A stretch of DNA of 64,000 nt from Bacteroides uniformis (GTDB lineage: Bacteria; Bacteroidota; Bacteroidia; Bacteroidales; Bacteroidaceae): the NCBI RefSeq assembly GCF_025147485.1, contig NZ_CP102263.1:2493501-2557500 (forward strand), read 5' to 3'. The position numbers and the translations under genes were made by a program. Positions 9,354 to 18,706 of the stretch are shown piece after piece (the first letter of the stretch is position 1; every line of letters begins with the position of its first letter). The notes beneath the pieces are model-generated. The model searched no databases. It had not been told where the DNA came from and saw nothing but the letters and a program-made list of their open reading frames with translations.

Positions 9354-10784
9354 ATGATTACATTTACGCTTTGCCTGCTGGCGTTGATAGCCGGCTATTT
9401 TATCTACGGACGCTTCATAGAACGCGTCTTTGGTCCCGATGACCGCAAAACACCCGCCCTTACCAAAGCCGATGGTGTGGATTACATTCCACTGCCTACT
9501 TGGAAAATCTTTATGATACAGTTTCTCAATATTGCCGGGTTGGGACCTATCTTCGGTGCCATCATGGGAGCTAAGTTCGGTACGGCATCCTATCTGTGGA
9601 TTGTACTTGGCAGTATCTTTGTCGGTGCAGTGCACGACTATCTTGCCGGTATGCTCTCCTTGCGGCATGACGGGGAAAGCCTGCCGGAAATCATCGGACG
9701 CTATCTGGGGCTGACCACCAAGCAGTTGATGCGCGGCTTTACCGTCATCCTGATGATATTGGTGGGAGCTGTCTTTGTGGCAGGGCCGGCCGGACTGCTT
9801 GCCAAGTTGACCCCCGACAGCTTGGATACCACCTTCTGGATTATTGTTGTTTTCGCTTATTATATCTTTGCCACTTTGCTGCCGGTAGATAAGATTATCG
9901 GTAAGATATACCCACTGTTCGCCGTTGCCCTGCTGTTCATGGCGGTCGGTATTCTGGTAATGCTTTACGTCAACCATCCTGCATTGCCGGAGATATGGGA
10001 CGGATTGCAGAACACGCATCCCGATGCGGTTGCATTGCCCATCTTCCCCATCATGTTCGTCAGCATTGCCTGCGGTGCCATCAGTGGCTTCCATGCCACG
10101 CAGAGTCCGCTGATGGCACGTTGCATGACAAGCGAGCGCCACGGACGCCCCGTTTTCTATGGGGCAATGATAACCGAAGGCATTGTAGCTCTGATATGGG
10201 CTGCCGCCGCCACTTATTTCTTCCACGAGAACGGGATGGGGGAGACGAATGCCTCTATCATTGTAGACGCCATTACAAAAGACTGGCTGGGTGCCGTAGG
10301 TGGCGTATTGGCCATTCTGGGTGTTATTGCCGCGCCTATTACCAGTGGCGACACGGCTTTCCGTTCAGCGCGCCTCATTGTGGCGGATTTCTTGGGAATG
10401 GAACAAAAATCCATGCGTCGCCGTTTATATATATGCATCCCGATGTTCCTGGTAGCCATTAGCTTGTTGCTTTACAGCCTGCGGGACAAGGATGGATTTG
10501 ACATGATTTGGCGTTATTTTGCCTGGGCCAATCAGACTCTGTCCGTCTTTACGTTGTGGGCCATTACGGTCTATCTGGTACGCGAGAAGAAAGGACGTTA
10601 TTATTACGTCACCTATTTCCCGGCATTATTCATGACGGCTGTGTGTACCACTTACATCTGCATTGCTCCCGAAGGTTTCGGGCTCGGTCCGAATTATGCG
10701 CTGGGCGTAGCCTTGATAGCTGTTGTGCTGGCTGCTATTTGGTTTAATATTTGGTATTTTAAGACGACTAAAAAACTTTGGTAA
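9354..10784 (+). CDS. cstA: CstA-family carbon starvation/pyruvate or peptide transporter (short form)
   Basis: An inner-membrane transporter of the CstA family; E. coli members take up pyruvate and have been linked to peptide use in starvation. This one has 476 aa, much shorter than the roughly 700 aa of E. coli CstA, which is usual for Bacteroidetes. Family landmarks include the start YFIYGRFIERVFGPD, the IAGLGPIFGAIMGAKFG motif (about residues 60-76), VGAVHDYLAGMLSLRHDG, and the CGAISGFHATQSPLMARC segment (about residues 238-255). About a dozen hydrophobic helices are visible. Its stop codon overlaps the start of the next gene (TAATG), so the two are translationally linked. A long antisense frame across its 5' half is a shadow. 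Confidence 0.93.
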   Translation: MITFTLCLLALIAGYFIYGRFIERVFGPDDRKTPALTKADGVDYIPLPTWKIFMIQFLNIAGLGPIFGAIMGAKFGTASYLWIVLGSIFVGAVHDYLAGMLSLRHDGESLPEIIGRYLGLTTKQLMRGFTVILMILVGAVFVAGPAGLLAKLTPDSLDTTFWIIVVFAYYIFATLLPVDKIIGKIYPLFAVALLFMAVGILVMLYVNHPALPEIWDGLQNTHPDAVALPIFPIMFVSIACGAISGFHATQSPLMARCMTSERHGRPVFYGAMITEGIVALIWAAAATYFFHENGMGETNASIIVDAITKDWLGAVGGVLAILGVIAAPITSGDTAFRSARLIVADFLGMEQKSMRRRLYICIPMFLVAISLLLYSLRDKDGFDMIWRYFAWANQTLSVFTLWAITVYLVREKKGRYYYVTYFPALFMTAVCTTYICIAPEGFGLGPNYALGVALIAVVLAAIWFNIWYFKTTKKLW

Positions 10785-11005
10785 TGAAGAAAATCAAGAA
10801 ATCTACCGGGCTCACGTTGGCCCTGCTTATTTACGTTTCTGCTACTGCCGCTTATTTCCTTCCCCGCAATACGGAAATCAGCGATACTGAGAAGTATGTC
10901 ACCGTAGCTGCTTCGTACCTCATTGTATTTGTGCTGTGGCTGGTGCTTCGCAAGAAGGAGGCGCTGCAACGCAAGCGATTCGAAGAAGACAATAAACAAC
11001 ATTGA
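10784..11005 (+). CDS. Small two-helix membrane protein coupled to cstA, 73 aa
   Basis: The ATG shares its A with the TAA stop of cstA, an arrangement that favours coupled translation. The protein has two hydrophobic stretches, about residues 9-25 (LTLALLIYVSATAAYFLP) and 38-57 (VTVAASYLIVFVLWLVLRKK), with a basic N-terminus and a charged tail rich in Lys, Arg and Glu. No known domain is recognisable. The tight link suggests an accessory subunit or stabiliser of the transporter, which is inference. A TTG six bases upstream is a possible but less likely start. Confidence 0.75.
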   Translation: MKKIKKSTGLTLALLIYVSATAAYFLPRNTEISDTEKYVTVAASYLIVFVLWLVLRKKEALQRKRFEEDNKQH

Positions 11006-11030
11006 TTATTTACTCAAAAAACAGAACAAG

Positions 11031-11519
11031 ATGAAAAAACTGGCATTATTCGTTTGCTTGCTTGTTGTCACAGTGGCAGCTCAGGCACAGTTTGAAAAAG
11101 GTAAGTGGATTTTGAACCCGTCCATCACCGGTTTGGAATTTTCTCATGACACGGGAACCGACAAGACAAGTTTTGGCCTTGAAGCCAAGGGAGGTGCTTT
11201 CCTGCTCGACAACATCGCCTTGCTGGTGCATGCTGGGGCTGCTTGGAATACCGGAGGGTCTGACCTCGATGTCTATACGCTGGGTGTAGGTGGACGTTAT
11301 TATTTCGACAAGATTGGCGTGTATCTGGGTGCCGATGTCAATGTGGACCGTTGGGATTGGGGACATGATTTGGATGATACCAAGTTCTCTTTCGGTCTGG
11401 AAGCCGGTTATGCGTTCTTCCTGACCCGCACGGTGACCATCGAACCTGCAGCTTACTGGAACGTCAATAGCGACCGTTCTAAATTCGGTCTGAAGGTAGG
11501 TTTCGGATTCTATTTCTAA
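11031..11519 (+). CDS. Small outer-membrane beta-barrel protein, 162 aa
   Basis: Start set at the ATG at 11031, giving MKKLALFVCLLVVTVAAQAQ, a type I signal peptide ending in AQA. Extending upstream would add a basic, cysteine-rich segment read from the preceding gene out of frame. The mature part has alternating hydrophobic and polar residues with Gly and aromatic girdles (FGLEAKGGAFLLDNIALLVHAG; YTLGVGGRYYFDKIGVYLGADVNV) and ends in an aromatic residue (VGFGFYF), the classic barrel signature recognised by BamA. The size fits an eight-stranded barrel such as OmpW/OmpX-like proteins. It follows the cstA pair by 25 bp and may belong to that operon. Confidence 0.82.
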   Translation: MKKLALFVCLLVVTVAAQAQFEKGKWILNPSITGLEFSHDTGTDKTSFGLEAKGGAFLLDNIALLVHAGAAWNTGGSDLDVYTLGVGGRYYFDKIGVYLGADVNVDRWDWGHDLDDTKFSFGLEAGYAFFLTRTVTIEPAAYWNVNSDRSKFGLKVGFGFYF

Positions 11520-11534
11520 TCTTATTTTCCTGCT

Positions 11535-11632
11535 ACTGCAAGTTTTTTTGCAGTGCCGCTGTAAATGTGTTGCAGTGGCACTGCATAAATGTTTGCAGCA
11601 GTACTGCAAAAGATATGCAGTGGTTTTGCAGT
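11535..11632. repeat. Cluster of TGCAGT/ACTGCA motifs
   Basis: Seven copies of the hexamer in under 100 bp: TGCAGT at 11549, 11571, 11616 and 11627, and its complement ACTGCA at 11535, 11580 and 11603. Positions 11571-11585 form a perfect palindrome TGCAGTG-G-CACTGCA. It fills the gap between the convergent barrel gene and higA and may act as a bidirectional terminator or a protein-binding cluster. Confidence 0.6.
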
Positions 11633-11642
11633 AACGTTTTGC

Positions 11643-11963
11643 TTAGAGCAATGCTGCATATTTTCTAACTTGTTTCAAGCGCTCCATGAGTGTTTGGTCA
11701 CTTTCAGCCAATTGCATGTTATAGTCTAGCTGCATTCGCATCAGCAAGCTGGCACTGATTCCCAAGGCTGCTTCAAAGAGCAATGCTGTAGATGTTGTGA
11801 GGGGACGTCGACAGTTCAAGATGTCGTTTAGTACCTTATATGAGATGCCGGTTTGTGCAGCAAGCTTAGTTTGGGGTAATTTTCTATTTTCCACCTCTTC
11901 TTTGAGTAATTCACCCGGATGTATAGGGCGTTGGCATTTATAATTTCCCATATTCATAATCAT
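11643..11963 (-). CDS. higA: HigA-type antitoxin, XRE helix-turn-helix
   Basis: The 106-residue product has the HigA/VapI landmark PIHPGELLKEEVENRKLPQTKLAAQTGISYKVLNDIL (about residues 14-50), a helix-turn-helix that binds the operon operator, followed by LLFEAALGISASLLMRMQLDYNMQLA, the region that contacts the toxin in this family. It overlaps the toxin gene upstream by 4 bp (ATGA), the common layout for translational coupling, and the toxin comes first, as is normal for higBA. The likely role is to neutralise the HigB RNase and to repress the promoter at 12302-12343 together with it. The first residues MIMNMG offer two alternative ATG starts; the overlap supports the first. Confidence 0.92.
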   Translation of the reverse strand: MIMNMGNYKCQRPIHPGELLKEEVENRKLPQTKLAAQTGISYKVLNDILNCRRPLTTSTALLFEAALGISASLLMRMQLDYNMQLAESDQTLMERLKQVRKYAALL

Positions 11964-12277
11964 TTATAGTGGTTCGATAATTCCAGGATATTACATATTG
12001 TCACTACGGTTTCAGATGTACTCTGCTTTACTGTGAATTCTATGCGGTATTGGTCATTTACTCTAATGGAAGAAATACCTGCTTTATCTCCTTTCAATAC
12101 TTCGTAATGAAACGACCGAATGGCGTAAAGCTCTTCGATATTTTGAACGTATTCCAAGGTCTTTATGCGCAACTGATATCGTTTCACCATTTGAGGCTGA
12201 AAGCGATATTTCTTATCCTTTGTTTTTCCTTCCTCATATAGTTGTTGCAAGTATTCCTTATCAAAGTGTATTTCCAT
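11960..12277 (-). CDS. higB: HigB-type toxin, RelE superfamily mRNA interferase
   Basis: A 105-residue protein starting MEIHFDKEYLQQLYEEGK. HigB-like toxins cut mRNA at the ribosome. The family shape is visible: a helical N-terminus, a basic middle (KKYRFQPQMVKRYQLRIKTL), then AIRSFHYEVLKGDKAGISSIRVNDQYRIEFTV, where the RVNDQYRIEF strand matches the RelE/HigB core. The start at 12277 was chosen over 12331 because the predicted -7 box is at 12302-12309, so a start at 12331 would lie upstream of transcription. It heads the operon and overlaps higA by 4 bp. Catalytic residues are not fully conserved across the family, so activity is inferred. Confidence 0.88.
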   Translation of the reverse strand: MEIHFDKEYLQQLYEEGKTKDKKYRFQPQMVKRYQLRIKTLEYVQNIEELYAIRSFHYEVLKGDKAGISSIRVNDQYRIEFTVKQSTSETVVTICNILELSNHYK

Positions 12278-12301
12278 TGTTTTTAGATTGTTTTCATTGT
12301 G

Positions 12302-12343
12302 CAAAGGTAATGTATATCTCCAATATTCCACTATAAAAGTGGA
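12302..12343 (-). promoter_or_regulatory. higBA promoter with overlapping operator palindrome
   Basis: The minus-strand -7 box TACCTTTG is at 12302-12309. At 12327-12343 the inverted repeat TCCACT-ATAAA-AGTGGA lies over the expected -33 position. A repressor bound there would block RNA polymerase, fitting autoregulation by HigA or HigBA. Confidence 0.7.
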
Positions 12344-12469
12344 TATTTGTTGGTTGCCTGGATAACGTGAAACTTTTTATATGTTAATGAAAGTAGAGGC
12401 TGGTTTTGAACATTATAGCAAAAATCCTTATATTTATACTCGAAGTATGAATCCTAAAAGCAAAATGCC

Positions 12470-13648
12470 ATGAATAGAGTTTGTATTACCTTATTGCTTT
12501 GCTGCTTGTCATCTTGCCGAATGAATAAGACGGAACGCATGGAAATGTCTGAAGATTCCATAGATACAGTAAGGATAGACCAAGGGGTGGGAAAAAAAAC
12601 AGTGAGCGATAGCCTCAAGATAGGGATTGCGGATGATGGTGACTACTTGCAAAGACAATTGCTTGCCATTCACGAAGAACTGAGAAAAAGATTGAATAAT
12701 ACACCATATACACACATTCAGAGGAATGTGACCGGATATGGGGTGGGGTTGCATTGCATCGATCTAGATTTGATGGTGAATACTCCCGAGCGGCAGAAAG
12801 AGTTCCGGGAGAAGATAATGGACTCCCCCGTTTTCTGTTTTCATGGTGTAGAAGTCCCCGTCATCAACGAGAGAGTAAGCAGGAATCATATTCGTGGCAT
12901 CCATATCCGTCCCGAATATCCGGTCTTTTCAACGAAAGCTCTCCATGCGACATTCATCCTCAGCAATCACAGCGGCGGAGATTTGACCTGCGGCGAGCAT
13001 TACTACCTGACGTTCGAAGACGAAAAAGGTACCTGGCGGGAATTGCCGATAAACGCTGCCTTTTGGGACATCGCCTATGTGCTGCGGGATGGGGAGGAAA
13101 GGGTTATGAAAGCCTCCCTTTATCCGGATGTGCATCCCAACAAGCCGGGACGCTACCGTTACTTTTATGAGATAACCATCAGGAGGAAACCTGTCTTGAT
13201 GATGGCTGAGTTCAGACTGACGGACAATGAGGAAGAATGGAGAACGGCGGAAAAGACATCTCTTCCCCCTTATATTTCGGATGCAGGGAAGGGCGGGAGC
13301 CCACAATTGATAACGGAAGAGCCAATGGAAGAACCGGTCTATAAAGTAGTGGAAGTGATGCCCGAGTTTCCGGGAGGTATGAAAGCCTTAATGGATTTTA
13401 TTCAAAAGAATATCCGTTATCCGGAAGAAGTCCGTAAGAATGGCATTCAAGGAAGAGTTGCTGTCAGCGTGGTGATTGACGAGAATGGTCGTGTGACGGA
13501 CCCCGTTATTATGCGCAGCAGGTATCCTGCCCTGGATGAGGAAGCATTACGGATTGTAGAATTGATGCCACAATGGAAACCGGGGATGCAGCAGGGTAAA
13601 GCCGTGAAGGTGGAATTTACTTTTCCGGTTACTTTTAAATTGGAGTAG
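12470..13648 (+). CDS. Lipoprotein with Ig-like middle domain and TonB C-terminal domain
   Basis: The N-terminus MNRVCITLLLCCLSSC is a lipoprotein signal with the lipid-accepting Cys at residue 16. Residues about 140-245 form a beta-rich domain (VFSTKALHATFILSNHSGGDLTCGEHYYLTFEDEKGTWRELP split over several strands) like Ig-like modules that recur with peptidase-type regulators. The last about 90 residues are a TonB C-terminal domain: PEFPGGMKALMDFIQKNI, then GRVAVSVVIDENGRV and the closing WKPGMQQGKAVKVEFTFPVTFKL. Classic TonB spans the inner membrane with an N-terminal helix and a Pro-rich linker; neither is present here, so it is unlikely to energise receptors in the usual way. Single-gene unit between higBA and uvrA. 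Confidence 0.85.
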   Translation: MNRVCITLLLCCLSSCRMNKTERMEMSEDSIDTVRIDQGVGKKTVSDSLKIGIADDGDYLQRQLLAIHEELRKRLNNTPYTHIQRNVTGYGVGLHCIDLDLMVNTPERQKEFREKIMDSPVFCFHGVEVPVINERVSRNHIRGIHIRPEYPVFSTKALHATFILSNHSGGDLTCGEHYYLTFEDEKGTWRELPINAAFWDIAYVLRDGEERVMKASLYPDVHPNKPGRYRYFYEITIRRKPVLMMAEFRLTDNEEEWRTAEKTSLPPYISDAGKGGSPQLITEEPMEEPVYKVVEVMPEFPGGMKALMDFIQKNIRYPEEVRKNGIQGRVAVSVVIDENGRVTDPVIMRSRYPALDEEALRIVELMPQWKPGMQQGKAVKVEFTFPVTFKLE

Positions 13649-13668
13649 TAGCACCCGGTAAGATTAAG

Positions 13669-13742
13669 CACAAAGACACGGAGGCATAGAGTTTTATTCT
13701 TTTTCCTTGAATTTAATATCTCTGTGTCTCCGTGCCTCTGTG
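13669..13742. terminator. Long imperfect inverted repeat, bidirectional terminator
   Basis: Two 23-nt arms (13669-13691 and 13720-13742) pair with a few mismatches around an AT-rich loop. The arms consist of the CACAGAG/CACGGAG type sequence found as dispersed intergenic repeats in Bacteroidetes. It sits between the convergent TonB-domain gene and uvrA. Confidence 0.65.
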
Positions 13743-13748
13743 TTCTAT

Positions 13749-16532
13749 TTAAGGAAGCGAGGGGTGTAATTTCTCTTGCAAGAATTGTCCCGTATAACTT
13801 GCCGCACACTTCGCCACTTCCTCCGGTGTACCGGTAGCTACGATGTTTCCTCCTTTGTCCCCTCCTTCGGGCCCCAGGTCTATCACATGGTCCGCACACT
13901 TCACCACATCCAGATTATGTTCGATGATGACAATGCTGTGCCCGCGGCGTATTAGGGCATCGAAGGCTTCGAGCAGTTTCTTGATGTCATGGAAGTGTAG
14001 TCCGGTGGTCGGTTCATCGAAGATGAACATGGTCGGGTCTGCTTTCTCCTGGCTGAGGTAGAAGGCGAGTTTCACGCGCTGGTTCTCTCCACCGGAGAGG
14101 GTGGAGGAGGCTTGCCCCAGTTTGATATATCCCAAACCTACATCCTGCAAGGGTTGCAGCTTCTTCACAATCTTTTTCTGTCCGTGTTGCGTAAAGAATT
14201 CGATGGCTTGGTTTACGGTCATCTCCAATACGTCGTAGATATTCATGTCGTGGAACTTCACTTCCAGCGTGTCCGCCTTGAAGCGTTTGCCGTGGCAGGA
14301 TTCGCATTCCAGTACAAGGTCTGCCATGAATTGCATCTCCACCGTGATGGTGCCTTCACCCTTGCATTCCTCGCAACGGCCGCCTTCGCTGTTGAAGCTG
14401 AAGTATCCGGCACTGTATCCCATCTGCTTGGCAAGCGGTTGGTCCGCCCATAGTTTACGGATTTCATCGTAGGCCTTGATGTAGGTCACGGGGTTACTTC
14501 TCGATGACTTCCCGATAGGATTCTGGTCAACAAACTCTACATTGCGCAGGTTCTGCAAGTCTCCTCCAATGGAAGTGAACTCGCCTGGACGTTCGTTGCA
14601 TTCATCCAGCTCTCGTTTCAGGGCGCGGTAGAAGATGTCGCGTACCAGCGTACTCTTGCCCGAACCGCTGACACCGGTGACTACGGTCATTACATTCAGC
14701 GGGAACCGTGCCTCTACACCCTTCAGGTTGTTTTCGCGCGCGCCTTTTATTTCTATGTAGTTGTTCCACGGGCGGCGGTGTTCCGGCAGGGGGATGGTTT
14801 CTTCGCCCAGCAGATAGCGCACGGTATAGCTGTCACTGTCTTTCTGAAGGTCTTTCATATCTCCTTGGTAGACGACCTTCCCTCCCAGGCGGCCTGCCCG
14901 GGGACCGATGTCGATGATATAGTCGGCAGCACGGATAATCTCTTCATCGTGTTCCACTACCACTACCGTATTGCCCAACTGTTGCAGCTGGCGGAGCACG
15001 TGTATCAGTTTGTCCGTATCGCGGCTATGCAGGCCGATGCTCGGTTCGTCAAGAATATACAGGCTGCCCACCAGACTACTTCCCAGCGAGGTGGCGAGGT
15101 TGATTCGCTGGCTTTCACCGCCGGAGAGCGAGTTGCTGAGGCGGTTCAGCGTGAGGTATCCCAAACCGACATCCAATAGGAATTGGATGCGGCTGTTGAT
15201 TTCTGTCAGGATGCGGCGGGCTATGTCGGCGTCATGTGGGTCTAGCTGCAGGTTGTCGAAGAAGAGCTTCAACTCAGTGATGGGCAAATCTACCAGTTCG
15301 GAGATGTTGCGTCCTCCCACGCGTACGTAGTTTGCTTCGGGCTTCAGGCGGGTACCGTGGCATTTGGGGCAGAGCGTCTTTCCGCGGTAGCGTGCCAGCA
15401 TCACACGGTATTGTATCTTGTACTGATTTTCCTGCACCATCTTGAAGAAGGCGTTGATGCCCTCAAAGTAGGGTGTCCCTTCCCACAGCATCCGGCGTTG
15501 CTCGTCGGTCAGTTCATAATAGGGAGTGAAGATGGGGAAGCCGGCTTTCTCGGCTCCGTGTATCACCATATCCCTCCATTCGCCCATCTTTTCGCCCCGC
15601 CAGCATACAACGGCTCCATCATAGACGGACAAGGAGCGGTCGGGTATCACGAGATGCTCGTCGATGCCGATGACTTTCCCGAATCCCTCGCATACGGGAC
15701 ATGCGCCGATGGGAGAGTTGAAGGAGAACATCTGGTCGTTCGGCTCCTCGAAGATGATGCCGTCCGCCTCGAACTTGGTGCTGAACCGGTAGAGGCAGGT
15801 GCTTCCGTCGGACTGGTAGAACCGCAGCAGGCAGGCGCCGTCTCCTTCGTACATGGCTGTCTCTGCCGAGTCGGTGAGGCGGCTCACGGAGTCCTTTTCG
15901 GAAGAGGCTGTCATACGGTCAATCAGCAGGAAAACGGTGTCTCCCTCTTTCGGCTTGTATTCGTCGATGCGCATCATCTCACCGTTCACTTCCAGACGGG
16001 TGAAACCTTGCTTCATGTCTATCTCCAGTTGTTGTTGCAGCGTGCGGTCTTCGCGCAGCAATATCGGGGCGAGCACGGTATATCTGGTTCCTTCCGGATA
16101 TTCCAGCATGCACTTCACGATGTCTTCCGCCGAATGCTTCTTCACTTCCTGTCCGCTGACCGGGCTGAAGGTTTTCCCCACACGGGCATAGAGCAGCCGC
16201 AGGTATTCGTATATTTCGGTGGAGGTGCCCACGGTGGACCGCGGATTGCGGCTACTAACTTTCTGCTCGATGGCAATGGCAGGCGGGATGCCTTTGATGA
16301 AATCGCATTCGGGCTTGCTCATGCGTCCCAGGAATTGGCGGGCGTAACTGCTCAAGCTCTCCACGTAGCGGCGCTGCCCCTCGGCATATAATGTATCGAA
16401 AGCAAGTGAGGATTTTCCGGAACCGGACAGTCCGGTGATGACTACGAGTTTGTTACGGGGAATCTCTACGTCAATGTTCTTGAGGTTATTGACACGGGCT
16501 CCCTTTATGATAATCGATGTATTTTCTGCCAT
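13749..16532 (-). CDS. uvrA: Excinuclease ABC subunit A
   Basis: The damage-recognition ATPase of nucleotide excision repair, acting as a dimer with UvrB. Start set at 16532 ([20 protein letters not shown]), since UvrA proteins begin just before the first ATPase strand; the longer frame from 16565 crosses its own predicted promoter. Two ABC modules are complete: Walker [10 protein letters not shown] at residues 34-42 and GVSGSGKST near 622, signatures LSGGESQR near 470 and LSGGENQR near 815. Zinc-binding cysteine pairs occur at CPVCEGFG (about 280), CPKCHGTRL (about 393) and CEECKGEG with CESCHGKR (about 720-745). The protein has 927 aa, normal for the family. It stands alone with terminator and promoter of its own. 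Confidence 0.97.
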   Translation of the reverse strand: MAENTSIIIKGARVNNLKNIDVEIPRNKLVVITGLSGSGKSSLAFDTLYAEGQRRYVESLSSYARQFLGRMSKPECDFIKGIPPAIAIEQKVSSRNPRSTVGTSTEIYEYLRLLYARVGKTFSPVSGQEVKKHSAEDIVKCMLEYPEGTRYTVLAPILLREDRTLQQQLEIDMKQGFTRLEVNGEMMRIDEYKPKEGDTVFLLIDRMTASSEKDSVSRLTDSAETAMYEGDGACLLRFYQSDGSTCLYRFSTKFEADGIIFEEPNDQMFSFNSPIGACPVCEGFGKVIGIDEHLVIPDRSLSVYDGAVVCWRGEKMGEWRDMVIHGAEKAGFPIFTPYYELTDEQRRMLWEGTPYFEGINAFFKMVQENQYKIQYRVMLARYRGKTLCPKCHGTRLKPEANYVRVGGRNISELVDLPITELKLFFDNLQLDPHDADIARRILTEINSRIQFLLDVGLGYLTLNRLSNSLSGGESQRINLATSLGSSLVGSLYILDEPSIGLHSRDTDKLIHVLRQLQQLGNTVVVVEHDEEIIRAADYIIDIGPRAGRLGGKVVYQGDMKDLQKDSDSYTVRYLLGEETIPLPEHRRPWNNYIEIKGARENNLKGVEARFPLNVMTVVTGVSGSGKSTLVRDIFYRALKRELDECNERPGEFTSIGGDLQNLRNVEFVDQNPIGKSSRSNPVTYIKAYDEIRKLWADQPLAKQMGYSAGYFSFNSEGGRCEECKGEGTITVEMQFMADLVLECESCHGKRFKADTLEVKFHDMNIYDVLEMTVNQAIEFFTQHGQKKIVKKLQPLQDVGLGYIKLGQASSTLSGGENQRVKLAFYLSQEKADPTMFIFDEPTTGLHFHDIKKLLEAFDALIRRGHSIVIIEHNLDVVKCADHVIDLGPEGGDKGGNIVATGTPEEVAKCAASYTGQFLQEKLHPSLP

Positions 16533-16562
16533 ATAAAAGTCACTTATGTGATTTAGGATTTG

Positions 16563-16570
16563 CAAAGATA
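16563..16570 (-). promoter_or_regulatory. -7 box of uvrA
   Basis: Minus-strand TATCTTTG matches the Bacteroides -7 consensus and lies 30 bp before the chosen uvrA start. No clear SOS box is visible nearby. Confidence 0.6.
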
Positions 16571-16716
16571 ATGCAAACCGGGGTAGAATAAAACGAACCT
16601 GCTGGAAAAATCGTATCAGATAGGCAAGGTTAAGATTTGTTATACTTTAGGATGACTGCTAATTTACATTAAATAAAAGCACTAAATTCGCATCCGACTC
16701 CTTTTAATGTCCGAAC

Positions 16717-18666
16717 ATGGTAAAGCGTAATATAAAATGGCTTCTTGTTGTGCTGGTGTTAGGTTTATGCCCCTCAATCCTGCATGCCGAAGACCCTTAT
16801 GGAGAGATGAAAGCTCTGGCAGATAGTGCGCAGAAAGTGTTGGGACAAGACCGATTGCCTTCCATCAATGCCCGGTGGATAAAACTTGCCCGCGAACTGA
16901 ACGATACGGTACAGATTAGTGATGCCCATAACAACTTGATTTCTCATTATTATCAGTTGGGGGACATTGACCAATTGAAAGCCGCAACCTATGAATATAT
17001 GGACTGGTGCTGGAAATACCAACGGACACGAGACCGGTATATGGCGTGGCGGCAGTACATTCAGCGTATGACGGAGAAAGGTATGCAGGAGGAGGCGATG
17101 GCTGAAACCGTCAGGCTCCATCAGGATGCCGAGCAAGCCCGGGACAAATACGGATTGGCATGTGGCGAAATGTGCATCGGGTATAACCATCGGGTCTTTG
17201 GAAACAACGTAAAACTGTGTATAGAGAATTACAACAATGCACTGAAACTTTTCGAGGAAGGCAGCTATTATCGTGACGCATACGTGGTGTTGCTTAATAT
17301 TATCCAGACTTATCTTTCACGCAGTGAGTATGCAGAAGCCGGCGAGTATCTGAGTAAATTGTCGCAACTGGAGGACAAACTGGACCGTAAACAAGTCGGC
17401 ATAGACCCTTCCCTGCACCTGCGTTTCTGTGAATTCAGGGTTATAGGCTTATTGGCCAATGAAGGTAGAAAGGCTACTGAGTCTTATATTGAGGAGACCG
17501 ACCGCTTCTACCGTCAACATCCGGAGAGCTCGACACCCGAAGCATGGTTTGGCTATAAGATAATGTGTTGCCGTATCCTCGGTGATTTGAAAGGTAACAT
17601 TGCTTACGTGGATTCACTCATGGATTATCAGCATTCACTGGGGCTTTGCTATCCTTATAACCATTATATGAAAGGAGAACTGCAGGAACAGTTGGGCGAT
17701 TATCGTGCGGCTTGCCGCAGTTATGCCAGATATGCCGCCGTGAGTGACTCCGTGCGTACGGCAGAAATGGATGACAAGCTAAGCAAATATACGGCACAGT
17801 TTGAGGTGGACCGGTTGAAGATGGAGAAGCTGGAGCTGAGTGCCAGATTGAACAAGGAACGACTGATGATAGCCTTGGCTGTTGGCGGACTGGTATTGTT
17901 GCTTTTGCTGCTCATTACTTATCTGTATATCCGCACCCTCTCCATGAACCGCAAGTTGGAAGCTGCACGCAGGGCGGTGGAAAAAATGAGCCAGGTCAAA
18001 AGTTCCTTTATACAGCATATCACCCATGAAATCCGTACTCCGTTGAATTCCATCGTCGGCTTTTCTACCTTGCTGGCTCAAGAGAAGCTGGATGATGTGG
18101 AGAAACGCGAGTATGTTGAACAAGTGGAGGGCAACAATACATATCTGTTGAGTCTGATGGAGAACATACTCAATATTGCGGATATGGATTCGCGAGTGTG
18201 GGAGATGCCGCGGGAGGAGATAGAAGTGGATGCGTGTTGCAAGGAATGTATTGAGGGCTTCCGTCCGGAACTGAAGCCGGGAGTTGAACTGGAATATGTG
18301 CCTGCTTCCGGCATTATGGCCTTTTATGCAGCCCGGCAATGGCTGAAAATGGTGCTGGTGTCTTTGTTGGATAATGCGGTGAAGTTTACGGAAGAAGGTC
18401 ATATACGCGTTTCCTGCGAGGAAGATAAGTCCCGACATGTATTGCGCTTCGTGATAGAGGATACCGGTATAGGCATCAGGCCGGACGAATCGGACCGTAT
18501 TTTCGAACGTTTTTATAAAGTGGACACGTTTACCAAAGGGTCCGGATTGGGGCTTGCCATAGCCAATGAGATAATGGAGTTGGTGGGAGGCCGGATTTAT
18601 CTGGATGACACCTATTGCGGAGGATGCCGCTTTATTGTGGAATGGCCGATGAAGGACAAACCTTAA
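16717..18666 (+). CDS. TPR-containing sensor histidine kinase
   Basis: A membrane histidine kinase of 649 aa. A signal sequence (MVKRNIKWLLVVLVLGLCPSILHA) leads to a periplasmic helical region of about 350 residues with tetratricopeptide-like repeats (for example NAHNNLISHYYQLGDI-type segments and YNNALKLFEEGSYYRDAYVVLL). One membrane helix lies at about residues 382-405 (MIALAVGGLVLLLLLLITYL), followed by a short coiled coil. The phosphoacceptor His is in HITHEIRTPLNS near residue 437. The ATPase domain shows DNAVKFTEEG (about 551), DTGIGI (about 582) and GSGLGLAIANEI (about 608). No receiver domain is attached and no response regulator gene is next to it, so its partner is unknown. The GHL10 gene follows 40 bp later and could be co-transcribed. 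Confidence 0.92.
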   Translation: MVKRNIKWLLVVLVLGLCPSILHAEDPYGEMKALADSAQKVLGQDRLPSINARWIKLARELNDTVQISDAHNNLISHYYQLGDIDQLKAATYEYMDWCWKYQRTRDRYMAWRQYIQRMTEKGMQEEAMAETVRLHQDAEQARDKYGLACGEMCIGYNHRVFGNNVKLCIENYNNALKLFEEGSYYRDAYVVLLNIIQTYLSRSEYAEAGEYLSKLSQLEDKLDRKQVGIDPSLHLRFCEFRVIGLLANEGRKATESYIEETDRFYRQHPESSTPEAWFGYKIMCCRILGDLKGNIAYVDSLMDYQHSLGLCYPYNHYMKGELQEQLGDYRAACRSYARYAAVSDSVRTAEMDDKLSKYTAQFEVDRLKMEKLELSARLNKERLMIALAVGGLVLLLLLLITYLYIRTLSMNRKLEAARRAVEKMSQVKSSFIQHITHEIRTPLNSIVGFSTLLAQEKLDDVEKREYVEQVEGNNTYLLSLMENILNIADMDSRVWEMPREEIEVDACCKECIEGFRPELKPGVELEYVPASGIMAFYAARQWLKMVLVSLLDNAVKFTEEGHIRVSCEEDKSRHVLRFVIEDTGIGIRPDESDRIFERFYKVDTFTKGSGLGLAIANEIMELVGGRIYLDDTYCGGCRFIVEWPMKDKP

Positions 18667-18706
18667 TTATAAACTATTTTAAGTATTAAAAAGCTGTAAT
18701 TAGAGA

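Noticed and set aside
9306..10226. 306-codon minus-strand frame over cstA
   Set aside because: It mirrors transmembrane codons of cstA, is very rich in His, Gln and Gly, and lacks signal, fold motif or own promoter.
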